A stretch of 64,000 bases of DNA, from contig NC_053044.1 of the NCBI RefSeq assembly GCF_003473485.1, positions 1,004,501 through 1,068,500 of the forward strand, in the 5' to 3' direction. The notes beneath the pieces were generated by a model. That model was not told the origin of the DNA. It worked only from the letters and a program-made list of their open reading frames with translations, and ran no database searches. A program made the position numbers and the translations under genes. Source of the stretch: Medicago truncatula. Its lineage: Eukaryota; Streptophyta; Magnoliopsida; Fabales; Fabaceae. Numbering within the stretch: the stretch's first letter is position 1; the number at the start of each line of letters is the position of its first letter. Positions 46,030-58,500 of this stretch are shown one piece after another.

Positions 46030-48078
46030 TTGTTCATTTGAAAATTGAAATTGAAATTTCCAAGACAATAAAAGAGGTGCCCTGCATCACCATACAAAAT
46101 AACATTATACCAAAAGGTGTACAAACTTTACCAAAATAGACCTGTAATAAAAAAAAAAAAAAAACCTTATTAACATTCTTCAACTCCTCAATAGTGGTCC
46201 TAGTGGTAAGTAAGAGAAACTCCTCATTTACAGGTATGCGAGATGAATTTGGTAACTGGATCAATCTCGATGCAGGAGAATTTGTATTTGCACTAAGAAA
46301 GCTATAATAAAAAGTAGGGTTAAATATGTTTTTGGTCCCTATAAATATGTTAACTTTTTGTTTTAGTCCCTTTAAAATTTTCCTTCAACTTTTAGTTCTT
46401 ATAAAGTTTTCAATCACTACTTTTAGTCCCTATTTTTAATTTAATTTTTGTATTTTTTAATGAAATTGCGCAAAAATATGTATAATATTCTAAAAAAAAT
46501 TCCTACAAAAAATTAGAATTTTTTAACAAAACAAAAATTAAATATGAATTTTTAACCGTAAAACATATAAATATTCATATTAAATCCATGTTTTGTTAAA
46601 AAATTATAAATTTTTTTTGGAGTGATTCTTGTAATATTTTGAATTTTTTTGGAAAATTTTATTAAAAAATATGAATTCTACATATGAATTTACTTTAAAA
46701 GAGGGACCAAAAGTGAAGATTGAAAATTTTATAGGGGCTAAAAGTTGAAGGAAAATTTTAGAGGGACTAAAACGAAAAGTTGACATATTTATAGGGAACA
46801 AAAACATATTTAACCCTAAAAAGTATCAATCAATAATATTATAACTTAAGAAAAAAAATGTTATATTAAAAAAAATATATATACCTTTTCCTTAGTTCCT
46901 TTGTTTCACCAATTTCAGGATTGAATGTGATTCTAGTGGAAGAAAATGCATTTTGCAATGCTGGTTTTCCTATCATTAAGATTCAAAATTATATGAATCA
47001 AGTATATATATTCGTATAAACAAACAATCACAATTGCTAGTCATAAATTATTACCTTGAAACAATTTAACTTTTGTCAACATAATGGCTACAACAGCATT
47101 TTGAGATTAACCGGACGATAGGAAAGAGTTCAGCTCTTCAACATACTCTCCAAAAAGAGTACATTTAAAAGTTAAAATAATACCTATTATTGTCAAAGAT
47201 TATACAAATATTAATAAAAATACTATAATACAGGTCTTGAAAAATTACAATTACAAAAAAAAATAAAATCAAACCTACCCATTTGAATCCAATTCAATGA
47301 CATTCATTTTAGTTTTTACACCATCTCTTTCGTACTCTCTTTCAACTCCAACTCCAACTCCAATCATGACTCCAATTACATCTGCATATATAAAACATAT
47401 TAAAATATCGATCAAATTACTATTTATTATTAAAAGAATATAACGTACAATTGAATCATATTAAACAAAACATTTTATTAATTCAATATATAAATTATTG
47501 TGTTATTTTTGTAAGCAAAAATAATATTTAAAAAAATCTACATGAAGAAAATTATAGTCACTTACCAACTAAGTAGTTGTTGTCGTAAGATTCATTGAAA
47601 ACATCAGGTGCAGGTGTAAACGAATACACGTTTGTTGGGACCAAAACAGTTTTAGATAGTTTGACTTTTGTGTTGATTGTGAAATTCAGTTTGTATTCGT
47701 TACGTGATGGTCGATACGAACCACTGTTGCTAGCAACATCAAATGAGGAAATCGTGAACACCATTCCTCTTGGAGTTGCTCCTTGAACTTGTAGATCAAT
47801 GTTCTTCGTATAGACGCACCAATTCGATCACCCTAGATAAAAAAGATGAGAACACTATACTTTAAACAAAAAAATACTAAAAAAAACAAAAAAGAAAAAC
47901 GATATGAAAAAGGTACCTTTCGATCCATTAGAACCAACTCCATGAAAAATGGTAGTTTTTTATTTTTGTAGTCTTGACCAAACCAAGCATGAACAACCCT
48001 CACAACCAATGTTCACGATTGTTTTCTTGGTGAAACATTAGAGATGAAGTCGTGTTTCGTAGATATTTTCCTTTGCAA
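46030..48078 (-). pseudogene. RPA70-like (DUF223/OB-fold) gene, multiply disabled
   Basis: Exon-like pieces on the - strand read as the large subunit of a plant replication protein A-like ssDNA-binding protein: TLVVRVVHAWFGQDYK and FFMELVLMDRK (about 48030-47918), GDRIGASIRRTLIYKFKEQL (about 47832-47770), MVFTISSFDVASNSGSYRPS (from 47764), DVIGVMIGVGVGVEREYERDG and TKMNVIELDSNG (about 47383-47277), CTLFGEYVEELNSFLSSG (about 47160), KPALQNAFSSTRITFNPE (about 46970) and a tail with TTRTTIEELKNV (about 46200). GT/AG borders are visible. Defects: ATG changed to TTG at 48078, TGA for the expected Trp after SPRKQS, a one-base loss before MVFT, and TAA after FLSSG. A MITE (46317-46816) sits in an intron. 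Confidence 0.75.
46317..46816. mobile_element. MULE-type MITE with 9-bp target duplication
   Basis: A perfect 9-bp direct repeat, TAAAAAGTA, lies at 46308-46316 and 46817-46825. The inverted ends are GGGTTAAATATGTTTTTGGT / CAAAAACATATTTAACCC; arms of about 130 bp continue through GGGACTAAAA and CCTTCAACTTTTAG. The core is AT-rich and non-coding. It is inserted in an intron of the RPA-like pseudogene. Confidence 0.88.
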
Positions 48079-48185
48079 TAGAAAAATTACAGAAATAGTT
48101 TAGAATATAGATATCAGAGCACCAAAGAACAGAAAACGAATAACTATATTTTGTGATTGTTGTGTACTCATACCCAAAATCTCTA

Positions 48186-48196
48186 CTATTTATATA
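48186..48196 (-). promoter_or_regulatory. TATA box of the captured RPA-like gene
   Basis: On the - strand TATATAAATAG lies about 110 bp upstream of the lost start at 48078. It matches the plant TATA consensus and suggests that the gene was captured with its promoter. Confidence 0.45.
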
Positions 48197-48885
48197 GAAA
48201 AATAGTACCATAACGGTTAATATAAATTAATTATCAATTTGACTGTTTTAAAATTAATATCATCAACGTCTTTAATATTATAAAACATGCATTAAACGAT
48301 TAAATTATATTTCATGTAACGTACAAAAAATTAACTTCATAACATTTGAAATTTAATTTAATATTTAATAATATCTTATAAATAATTATGTAATATAGTT
48401 TTGTAACAAATAAAAATTAATTATATAACCTTAAAAACTAATTAATACAATTAATTTTTTAATTAGTAGGTTAATGCCTTGGTGTAACGTCCCAAAATTC
48501 AAAATATAATTTATTCAGTTTATTTATTATAATTTTGTAACCAACCAAATTTTGAATGTTATATATAAATGTTAATTGAATACTAATTAGATTAATAATT
48601 ATTTGATTTGTAACGTTTAAATTTTTATTGTAAAACATAAATTTTAATCAAAACAGTAATTATATTAATCATTATCTGATTGTAACCAACTATTTACTTT
48701 ATGTACAGTTTAATGTTAAATAAAAAATGGTTTTTAATAATAATTAAAATTATTAAGCTTGTATTAAAAATTAGGAGAAATTTTGGGAACATATGCCAAG
48801 TAGGCTTTTGATGAGGTGGACATTCTTAGAGAAAAGGAATTTGAAATAGGCTATTTCTAAGAACTCTAAATTGTTAGTATAAAGA

Positions 48886-49279
48886 TAAAGATTGATAAGT
48901 AAAATATATTTATTAAAATTTATAATAAGAGAAAGATGATAGATTGTAAATTGCTTTTAACTCTTTGAATAGTTAGAAGTTGAATTGAATTATAGAAAAA
49001 TTTATTTTGATTGGTGTTATGATTAAGTTTGTTTGTTCTTTAAAAAAAGATTAAGTTACTTAGTGCATTTTATCTGATGAGTTTGTTTTAATTTGTTTTT
49101 TAAGAGAGAGAAGTTAGGGGAAAGTTGGAGCAAAAGACACGAAAGATATACTTTTTTGATGATGTGTACAAAAATTAAGAAACAACCACGCTCTTTAGGT
49201 TACATTACATATACACATATAATTCCCCTCTTTTGCTACTTTCTCATAAATCATTGTCTGCGCTGGTTACAAAAGTCCA
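48886..49279. other. upstream region of F-box copy 5, with shared promoter block
   Basis: AT-rich to about 49185, then CACGCTCTTTAGGTTACATT and CTCTTTTGCTACTTTCTCAT (to 49248), which match the promoter block of copies 3, 4 and 6. No other feature. Confidence 0.5.
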
Positions 49280-49785
49280 ATGGCTCTGGATAGCGAGGGT
49301 GGCTACAAGTAAAACAACACTATTTATTCTCAAATCTTCGCGAAGAGGCGACAATTAACCGGAACCCTAACATCACCGTCACTTCCGGCGCTGCCGCTGC
49401 CCACTCTTCCTTTTGAACTCATTGAAGAAATCCTAGCTAGGTTACCAGTGAAGCTCCTCCTTCAACTTCGATGCGCTTGCAAGTCATGGAATTTTCTAAT
49501 CTCCAATACCAAATTTCATAAGAAGCACCTTAGTCTTTCAACCACACACACCCTTCACTGTGTAAGCTACTCTTTCAAATACGTCCTCAAGTCTTACCCA
49601 CTGGATTCCCTCTTTACCAACGTCACCACCACCGACATCGGACAACTCAAGCATTCTCTTTGCAATGTTTCCTTAGTTGGCTCATGCAATGGCATCCTAT
49701 GTCTTGCTGTATATTATGTAGGATCAGCTTTGATTCAGTTTCGACTGTGGAACCCTTCCATTAGAAAATTAAAGGAATTGCCCCC

Positions 49786-52783
49786 TGATAAAAATTCAAG
49801 AGACCGACTACCTCTAAGGGTGTGCTCGCGATTTTCGGATATCAAACCATTAATTGATTTGAATCGTCAATCTTTGAACTCTCAATTTTTATTCGTGGGA
49901 AGGGAAAAAATGAGTAAAAACCCTTATCGAGACTTTGGATTCGGGGGTTGGTTTCGAATAGGGAAGGTGTTAAACACCCTAAACGACTTCGGTACTCCGA
50001 AGGAACCGCTTACCTAGATTATCTTGTGCTAAACTACTTGTTTATTTGAAAAATTATTGCCTAATGTCTAAGTGAAAGAATGGAGGGAGAAGAAGTATGC
50101 TTTTGGTTATTTTTATTTGATTTGGAAGGATAAAAATCCTATGCCTACATACCCTTTAAGAAAAGGGATCAAAACCAATGTAGTTCACCTCAAAAATTTC
50201 TTTGGTGGGTTAGATTGATTTTTAGACTTTTTGAAAATGGTTTTAAGAAGAGGAAGAGGCCTCAAGGCATGAGATAAAAGAAATGAGTGAGGTTGATTGA
50301 TTTTAAATTTTGAAAATGATTGAAGTTGAATTAAAATTGATTAAAATTTGATTAAGAAAATAAAGAGAAAATGTTGCTAAGAAAAGAGATTTTTGAATTT
50401 GACATATTTGATTTTTTTATGAAAAATGATTTTTTTCTAAACTAACGGTGAAAACTAACGTAACGTCGTAAAAAAAATTAACGGAAAGCGGTAAATAAAA
50501 TGTGGTAGTGTCGGTGCATGTGTTGGTGCTTGTGTTACCTACATTATTACATCAATTCCTAAATACAACCCTAAGGCCTTTATGCCAAAATAAAATGCAA
50601 GAAATAAAATTACATCAATTCCCTATTTATACATACTAAATCAATGACAAAATAAAATAATGATATAATTAAATGTGCATGCTATAATTCAAAACAAAAA
50701 TTAAATAGTTAGTAATCACAAGAAATATTATGATGAATGAGACATAAGAAATAATAAGCAAGAATTAAGATAATAAAAAAATTTAAGATCATCATATAAG
50801 AAATAATAAAAAAAAACAAATTAAAAGAAAAAAAAAAGGATGGATTTTTAACAATAATAGAAAATTAAAAATAGTGAGAAAAACATTTTTTGGAATTTTT
50901 TTCTAAACATAAAAATGTCAAAAAGAATAAAAAAACAGCATTTAAAAAGTAAAAACAATAACAAATAAAAATAATAAACAAATTGCTCAGCAGGATTAAT
51001 TCTGGACCATTGGATTAAATCAATGGTCCAAGTTCAAACCCCTGGATTCATCATAGCCATAGGATCTAAGATCCAACAATTGGACAAAGCAGAACATGGA
51101 ACACTGCAAGCAAAGGACATGCGTGTGATTTAACAGAATCATCCCTGACCGTTAGATTAAAAATCAAATAGTCTAGATCTGAAAGTGTACTAAGGAACAC
51201 CATAAATTGCACATTCATGACCGTTAGATTAAACAAAGAGAAAAGATCTAAAGGTTTAGAAAGAAAGAGGAAGGAATCAAATGGACCGGTCCGGTTCAGA
51301 TGAACCAGACCGGTCTGCACATGTTATAAAAGCATAGGACCGGTTTTTTTTACTCATTCTTCTCCTTCCTCCCTCTCTCTAAAAAAAAATTTTACTCTCC
51401 CTTCTCTCTAGAAAAACAGCCAGCGCCTCCCTCCTCTCTCTTCTCCGGCGGACAACAATTTTCCGGCGCGGTGGCCGGTGGTGGCACCACCGCGCCGGAG
51501 TTTCAAAACTCACCCTTTTCAAAATTTTTTTTACATATTTGGAATTCCTTTTTCTTCCTCTATTCAAATCCGGACTCGAAATTTTGAAAACAAATCACAT
51601 AAACACTAGATCTAGAAAAATCTTCATCAACCAAAACTTTTCAAAAACGTTTTCAAACGAACACAAACCAAGCAGATCGGAAGGAGAGAGGAGGAAAAAC
51701 GTGTTACCACTGTTACGACGGAAAACTTCAGAACCTTCAATCTAGCTCCGGCGCTGGTTCGGTTCCGGTTCGTTGCTCCGGTCTGGTTCCGGTACCTCCC
51801 TTTTGCTCCGTTTCGGATTTCTTGTTTTTCCGGTTCGTGCTTGCTGTTTTGGTTCGGATCTTGCGGTTTTGGTTCGGATTTGTTACTTTTGTGATGAGTT
51901 GGGTTGATTATGTTTGTTTCTGGTGATTTATGTGATGATTATGTTGTGTTTTGGAGGATGAATGTTCATAAGTTCTTGGTGATATTCATCTTTGTTCTTA
52001 TGATTTTTGTGTTTGATCTGGTAAAGAGGAGAGAGAGAAGGAAATTGTGTTTGTGACTTGATTGGAAAAAATGTGTGGTTGCTGATTTTTCTGTGAACAG
52101 TGATTTTTTCTCTGACGCGTGAACAGTAATTTTCGGACCCATTTCCCAATGATTGACAGTGTTTAAATAGTGACGAATTAGGGTTGGCTCTGGTACAAAC
52201 AAAAGACCAAAATGCCCCTGCACCTGAGACTTGGAGAAAAAGATTTGACCAAAAAGATAAATAGATAAATAAAAAAACAAAATGAATAAAATAAATAAGA
52301 AAATAAAAAAAAAAAAAAAAGAAAAGAAAGAAAGAGGTCACGTGAGTGACTTCTTTTTGTTTTTTCTAAAAAAAAATAAAAATAAAAAAGAATAAATAAT
52401 AATAAACAAACTAGCCTAAAAAGAAAATAAAAAAGTCCCTTCGGAATCTGACATGAGGTACTTCAAAGTATCCTCCCTGCCGAAATTTCGATTGAAAAGA
52501 TTAATAAAAAAAACGCCTTTTAAAATGCGATTAGCCATTTTAAAATGACTTGTCTGTTATGACTAAAAGGATTATAAAATGCGTTTATAAAAATGCAAAT
52601 GGAGTGATTTTAAATGTTGTAAAAAAATGCAAGCGAGGACTTAAATGCAAGATGAAAGTTTTTAAATGATTAATGACGAAAAACACGAGTTTTAAAAGGT
52701 AAAAAAACGAATAAAAGAGAATCTGAACTATTAAAAAATGTGGACAAAAAAGATTTCAAATGGTCCAAATTTGGGGTATGACA
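49786..52783. mobile_element. probable large solo LTR (Ogre/Tat-like gypsy) inside F-box copy 5
   Basis: The insertion starts TGATAAAAATTCAAGAGACC and ends TTGGGGTATGACA, i.e. TG...CA. It has no gag/pol, primer site or second LTR, so a solo LTR of 2998 bp fits best. Such long LTRs are known for legume Ogre elements; this assignment is from memory of the style of sequence (TCGGTACTCCGAAGGAACCG, GACATGAGGTACTTCAAAGT). No exact 5-bp target duplication is seen (CCCCC left, AAGGG right), so a deletion may have accompanied the insertion. Open frames inside are spurious. Confidence 0.6.
51325..51330 (+). promoter_or_regulatory. candidate LTR TATA box
   Basis: TATAAA followed by AGCATAGG and then a CT-rich leader lies mid-LTR. 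The placement fits an LTR U3/R border if the element reads on the + strand. Confidence 0.3.
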
Positions 52784-53417
52784 AAGGGGAATTATGATGT
52801 ATGGCTTCGGATATGATGTTGTTAACGATAATTACAAGGTTGTGTCTGTTTTACGTGCATGTGAATGTATCAGTGGTAATTTTGTTAAGAAAGATGAAGT
52901 GAAGGTTCATACTTTGGGTGCCAATTCATGGAAAAGAATTCCAATGTTCCCTTTTGCTGTTGTCCCTATTCAGAAATCTGGCCAATGTGTGAGCGGCACG
53001 ATTAATTGGCTGGTTTCTAAAGATACTGAGAAAAGTCAATGTTTTATTCTTTCTCTAGATATGAGGAAAGATTCTTACCAAAAGGTTTTTTTGCCCAATG
53101 ATGGTAAGGTAGATGGATGTTCTTTGCACTTGAGTGTTTTTAGGGATTGCTTGACCGTGTTTTGTGGTGATGATGTTTGGGTAATGAAGGAATATGGAAA
53201 TAACGAGTCCTGGACTAAATTGTTCACTATTTCGGACAGGCCAGCCTTTATGAAGGCAATATATGTTTTTAAGGATGAACAAGTGCTCCTCAAGCCTACA
53301 GAGGATTGGGCAGGTGACTATATTTTTAATAATTGTAGGGACTGTACTTCAAAGAGTATTGACTTTGAAAACACCCCAGAAGTGTGCGTTGAGAGTTTAA
53401 TATCGCCTTATTCTTAA

Positions 53418-55640
53418 TGCTAGTTTGTAGATAAGGTGCTATGTCCTTTGAGCATGAAATCTAACTGGAACCTATATGTTAATTTACGTTTATGATATTT
53501 ATTTTGAACTTGTTCTGATTATTGATTACTTCATGAATCATTGATATCCAATGGTCATTTGAATTTGCAGCGTAAGAAATTGCAGTAAGTTTCATTTATT
53601 TCTTTGTTAATATATTTTTGTTCTCTAATCATGAAGTTCATTGTATTTAGTTAAGAATCAGAATTATGCATTTCCTTAGATTGTTCGAAGTTAGATTTTC
53701 TAAGATAAGAAATAGGACATATATGTTATGTCAAGTCGTTAATATGTTTGTTGAAATGTCTGGTTTGAGCTACAAGAATCACTCAAACTTCTTGTAAGCC
53801 AGGTAAGTTTTTTGTTCATGGTAAAGTTTTGAAACATTTTCTTGATAAATATTTCTATCCTTGCTGAGAACCTTAACATGGTGTGTTGGAAAGATTTCAA
53901 ATGTTGGAGTGTTATATTGGCTTCTATCCTTGTTAAATATTGATTGACCTATGTATTTAAGATATTTCCTATAGTAAATAGAACTTTTGTAGTATAGAAA
54001 CTCCAAATAGTTAATTTCAAGTAGTTGTTCTATTTAATTAGTTTTATGTTGGTTGCAAGATTTCCATGCCATTGTTAAATATTGATTGACCTATGTATTT
54101 AAGATATTTCCCGTAGTAAATAGAACTTTTGTTGTTATTAAAGATTATCCTTAATACATGCTGGTCAGTATCAAGAAAGTTGGGTCCTATCAAGATCATC
54201 AAGAGAAGTCGTAAAGAAACTCCAAATAGGTTAGAAATTACAAATCTCTGCTTTAAGTTCTCTTCATAACTTCTTCATGAAGTTAATACTAAACTTTCAT
54301 GCATTTTCATGCTTGGAAGAAATATATTTGTTGGATTAGAGGAACTCTGCCAAAAAAATCTTCACTCTTCCTCGTCCTAGTTTTTGTCACTTACAATAAG
54401 AAAACGATATTTCTATTTTCTGCAAAGTACCAGAGCTTCCATTAGAAGTGAAAAATCAAAGTTAAGAATTTTCTGCTGGTGAAGTTAGAGTGTTCCCTCC
54501 GTCCTCTTAACAAGTTGTTAATGTTTGTGGTATCTGTAATTCAATAAAATAAAAATAATATCTGAATCAAAAACTTAAATGTTACAACAGTTTCATCCAC
54601 TTCCATCAAAAGCACTTCCAAGGAATTACAATTTTAGAACAAAGTAGAAAATTTTCGTGGTGGGCTAGTGGCACTTTAGTCTATTTCTTTAACCATTGGA
54701 TGCATATCTGAAAAACCTTAAACGCATCCTTCTTGTATGACTTTATCTGACGCCTCCAGCTCAAATAGTTTCTCCTTGTTGATACGTTATTTAGTATAAA
54801 GTCCTGTCAAATAGCGGTGTTATATAATTGCAGTGTACCGTTGACAATGCTCGAGTGAACCATACCAGAGTAAATTAAATTTAATAAAACAAGATGATTG
54901 GTTAAGTGACTGTCCAATCTTCTATTTTCTGCCAAGAGCTTGCTAGCTAATAGGGGGGTTTACTTGCAAATGTATGCAACACTATTTTGTTGTACCATTG
55001 ACAGATATGTTATTTTCGGGGTAATTGTACCCTTCATATATAATTAGATATTATTCTAGGAAGTTTCAGTATTGCTGCTACAAATATATGATATAAGAAC
55101 CGTTGGATTTATGATTGCTTCATTCCCATTCCCCAAATTAATCTAAGAAAAAAGAATTGGTTTTAGAAGTGTAATTTATATTCCATTTAAGAGTCCTGCT
55201 GTTGATGTCAACCTACAAAATTTCAGCAATATTTCAGTTGTTTACTACATCCCTATTTCCTCTACGATTCATTTTTTTACTACAACCCTATTTCTTTTAC
55301 AAAGGGAAATTAACATTAATATCTTAAATGAATGGATTCACACTTCCATGACCTGATACTCGGCTTTTGTATGTTTTATATCATTTTTTAACATTAATGT
55401 CTTGACAAAGGTATACTACATCCCTTTCCCAGCCTAGCCATATCACTTCGACGACTCAACTATATAAGAGAATTCTCTAACCCCAAAATCAAGGTACACC
55501 GCCCTTGTCAGACAACTCGCACCACTGCCTTCCTCAAAATCTGGATGAGTAAGCACCGCCAAGGAAAAATAGTTAATTCATTCCTTAACAGACACTAACT
55601 GGTTGATCCTTCCTTCTCGTATGGTTTTCAAATAGCTCTT
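53418..55640. other. downstream non-coding module of F-box copy 5
   Basis: No gene is seen. It contains the shared ATTGACCTATGTATTTAAGA block twice (about 53940 and 54080), an internal duplication of about 130 bp, and TTGTATGACTTTATCTGACG (about 54735). The part at 55430-55640 (ACTCAACTATATAAGAGAAT, GACACTAACTGGTTGATCC) is paralogous to 58200-58500. Confidence 0.6.
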
Positions 55641-56960
55641 CCATAACCAACACTTAATGATTTAAAAGAGAGTGAAATGTACGTAGCTACGCATGCTGGT
55701 TACAAGCGCTATGCTAAGACACTGACCAAAATAGCGAACGTGGTAAAGATAAAACAAAAACCCCCATATAATCTATAACAGCTTTAATATCAACTCTAAT
55801 ATAAGTGTATGAAAGAGATGTTATAACTTATAACCATCCCCTTTTTTTTTTGGTTTGATTTGGTTCCTGACGAACCATATTTAAGTTTTAACTTCAATTT
55901 TGAGTCTTGGCAAATTTAGTTCTAACAAATTTTGTGTTCGAAGAAATTTATGCTACCACCAACATCTAAAGCAAACATCAACTATATGCTGTGCTGATTA
56001 ATAACTAATAGCATTTTTCAATCCAAGGCTGAACATCACTTCTGGTGCCATCCTTCAAAATAAATAATAAAATCACTTCTGGTTCCATAATTTCCTATTA
56101 GGAAGATTCATTTGAAATCATAATGATATATAGTTGATTGAAAATAGTAGCAATCCTTCATGATCCAAGGATGCTTGTACAAAAGATTATTTGTTCTTTT
56201 TTATCGTATACTATTAATTATAATGCAGCTATTAATATGCTAACTAGAATGTACTCCTTCATATCTCAATTACACGAAAAAACTACTAATTACGCATAAA
56301 AACTCTAGGATGTTATTCGGATCCTTGCATCGGCCATCACATTTTCACTTGCGTGACATAGACTCGTAAGAGGGTTTTGCTTTGTCAAGGTCAGTGTTGT
56401 ATAGTGTTTCTTTTTCTCTGTTTAGTTGTGCTCTTTTCGCGGGTACCTGTTGATTTCAAGTCCTTGATCTGTTGTTTCTCATGGCCTCTTCATCGTTTTA
56501 TCATGCTGCTAAAAGTGATGTCAATGAAGACATACACAAAGGACTTTTGGCATGCTTAAGGAATGCGGTTGGGATTATTGTGGCGGTCGTCTCTCAACCT
56601 CTAACTCTTCCCTTTGTTTGATTGCTCGACATCATCCACTGCCTCAAAATCTCGCCGCTCTGTTTCCAAACTCACTTGCAAAATTGGCTTCCAAGCGACA
56701 CACTCTAAAGTCAACATGACATCTTTGTATTTTGGTCACTCGTTCAGTTTATGGTTTAAGATTTAATTTCCTTGTTGGTGTTTTTATGGTTTTACTATTA
56801 TGTTTTTATTCTTCTTTTTTTATAGTATTATTTTAATTTGCATCTAAATTGTACTCTGTGTTTGATAAAATGTATGAGAATGAAAACCTCACAAATTACT
56901 TGTCAACAAATGGTTGGAATGTGTTGGGTTTGATTGTCAAGTTTCTTGAATAAAGGTGAA
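55641..56960. other. intergenic, no supported gene
   Basis: No recognisable coding region or element. A 60-codon open stretch near 56377 has no family features. CAAGCGCTATGCTAAGACAC near 55705 also occurs near 37650, so part of this is module-derived. Confidence 0.4.
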
Positions 56961-58500
56961 AAAATATTAGTTATTGGAGAAGCGTGATTTAAAATTCGTT
57001 ACTTTGCTGCACATGAGAGTTAGGAAGCAAGTGTTAATAGTCAAGTATAAAAGTCAGTGTTGTTAACTTTGTGAAGTTTAAGCAGTAGTTCATAACCAAC
57101 CTTGTGTTTCTATATAGTGATGAGAGGACGAAAGGAAACAATGTTGTTTGGGGATATTCTAATGGTGAAACAATGTTTCTATTATAGTGGTGTATCTAAC
57201 AAACCTTAAACAAGTGCCTTCTTGTATGACTTTCTCTGAAGTCTCCAGCTCAAACAGTTTCTCCTCTATGATACACTAATTAGTATAAAGTCCTGTGAAA
57301 TAGTGGTGTTATAACATTGCAGCGTAGCGTTTACAACACTCGAGAGAACCATAACGGAGACTGTCCAACCTTCTATTTTCTGTCCAATCTTCTATTTTCT
57401 GTCAAGAGCTTGGTAAAAAACTTCATGTATACTGTTTTGGGGTATAGATGATTCACTTGGTGGCTATTTGCTACAGATTATTGGGTCTGTTTGTAAAAGA
57501 ATTTGAAAACGAAATGCTTGATGTTTATAAGATTCACGTGTTGTGTTTTTTAAATTTCTTTCGAGAAGAATGGCTTTTGGTTTGGAGGTAAAATTATTTC
57601 ATGTTATCTGAAATATATATTACGTGAAAAGATGGGTTGGAATGGTGCTTGAAACATAAGATGCATGTCCTGTTTATTTTGATTGCTTAGTTTTATTTTC
57701 TTTCTTCTATGTTATAACTTCTTTCCATTGAGGTTATGACATGTGGAATATGAAACCTCTGTTTATTAATGATTATTAAGATATGCAATTTTGATATGCA
57801 TTATGTTTGTGCGTAGTTATCGGTTGCGATTTAGTCTCAGTTCCAGTTGCTTGGAGTTATGTTTGTGCATAATTGTCGGTTATGATGTAGCCTCAATTGC
57901 AGTTGCATTGTGGTTTCGTCAACAAAACCATCATTTTATGACTCAAATAGCCGTAGCAGACCTTTATTTATTACCCGAAGGATTGTTCTTTTGTGACTAC
58001 TAACTCATCATGATGATATTCAGGTGAAAATTCTTGGTTTATTTGTCATTTCTTTGGCTCCAATTTTTTCTTCACTGTAGGAGTATGTAAAGTTTTACAA
58101 CCCACAAAATTTCAACATATTTCATTTGATTACTACATCTCTATTTCTTGGACAAGGAGTATCTGTTATTAATAAGGTGAATGATGATAAAATTAAATGA
58201 CGACTCAACTCCTATATAAGAGAATCGTTTCCCCAAAATCAAGGTATGCATTCATTCTGCACCTCTCACCTACTGACTTGAGCTCTGAAGCGTCTGTTAG
58301 TACACAACTCTTGTCAGAAAACTCGCACTGTCGAATTCCACTTTGCTCCTGTCAGCTCTCGATTCTCCTTAAATGCTACAGCCTCATGTTCTTCCTGATT
58401 GCAGTCCTCCATTTTCTTGATGAGTAAGAACCATCAAAGCAAAATAGTTATCTCATTCCTTATCATAGACACTAACTGGTTGATTCATCCTCCTTGCATG
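56961..58500. other. orphan F-box downstream module without its gene
   Basis: AAGCAAGTGTTAATAGTCAA (about 57020), TTGTATGACTTTCTCTGAAG (about 57222) and the block at 58195-58500 (CTCAACTCCTATATAAGAGA, GACACTAACTGGTTGATTC) match modules that follow F-box copies 2, 3 and 5. No F-box sequence precedes it, so it is a leftover of a lost gene or of unequal crossing-over. Confidence 0.55.

Larger units (their letters stand above)
45147..48885 (-). mobile_element. Helitron carrying a dead RPA-like gene
   Basis: On the - strand the 3' end is CTAA (45150-45147), preceded by a perfect hairpin CCCGTGC-TTG-GCACGGG (45175-45159) eight bases inside, the Helitron 3' signature. The proposed 5' end is TCTTTATACTAACAATTTAG from 48885. 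The flanking bases are A (45146) and T (48886), as for insertion into AT. There is no Rep/helicase, so it is non-autonomous. The 3' end is the firmer of the two. A TGTAACGTCCCAAAATTC...AATTTTGGGAACA pair near 48484-48793 may be a further nested element. Confidence 0.6.
49280..53417 (+). pseudogene. F-box/FBA gene copy 5, stopped early and split by a ~3 kb LTR
   Basis: ATG at 49280 reads MALDSEGGYK and then TAA at 49310-49312. The same frame continues without further breaks through a normal F-box (LPFELIEEILARLPVKLL...LRCACKSWNFLIS) to RLWNPSIRKLKELPP at 49785. There about 3.0 kb of foreign sequence intervenes. The gene resumes at about 52794 with MYGFGYDVVNDNYKVV and runs in frame to VCVESLISPYS and the stop at 53417. 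Roughly 20-25 bp of the gene expected at the junction are missing. Restarting at a Met inside the F-box would not give a complete domain. Both halves are well preserved, so the breakage is recent. Confidence 0.88.

Noticed and set aside
51928-52341. 137-codon - strand open frame with a Phe-rich start
   Set aside because: Inside the LTR-like insertion, driven by an A-rich run; no family resemblance.
56377-56559. Short open frame with several hydrophobic residues
   Set aside because: Only 60 codons, no family features, no promoter or splice context that I can see.
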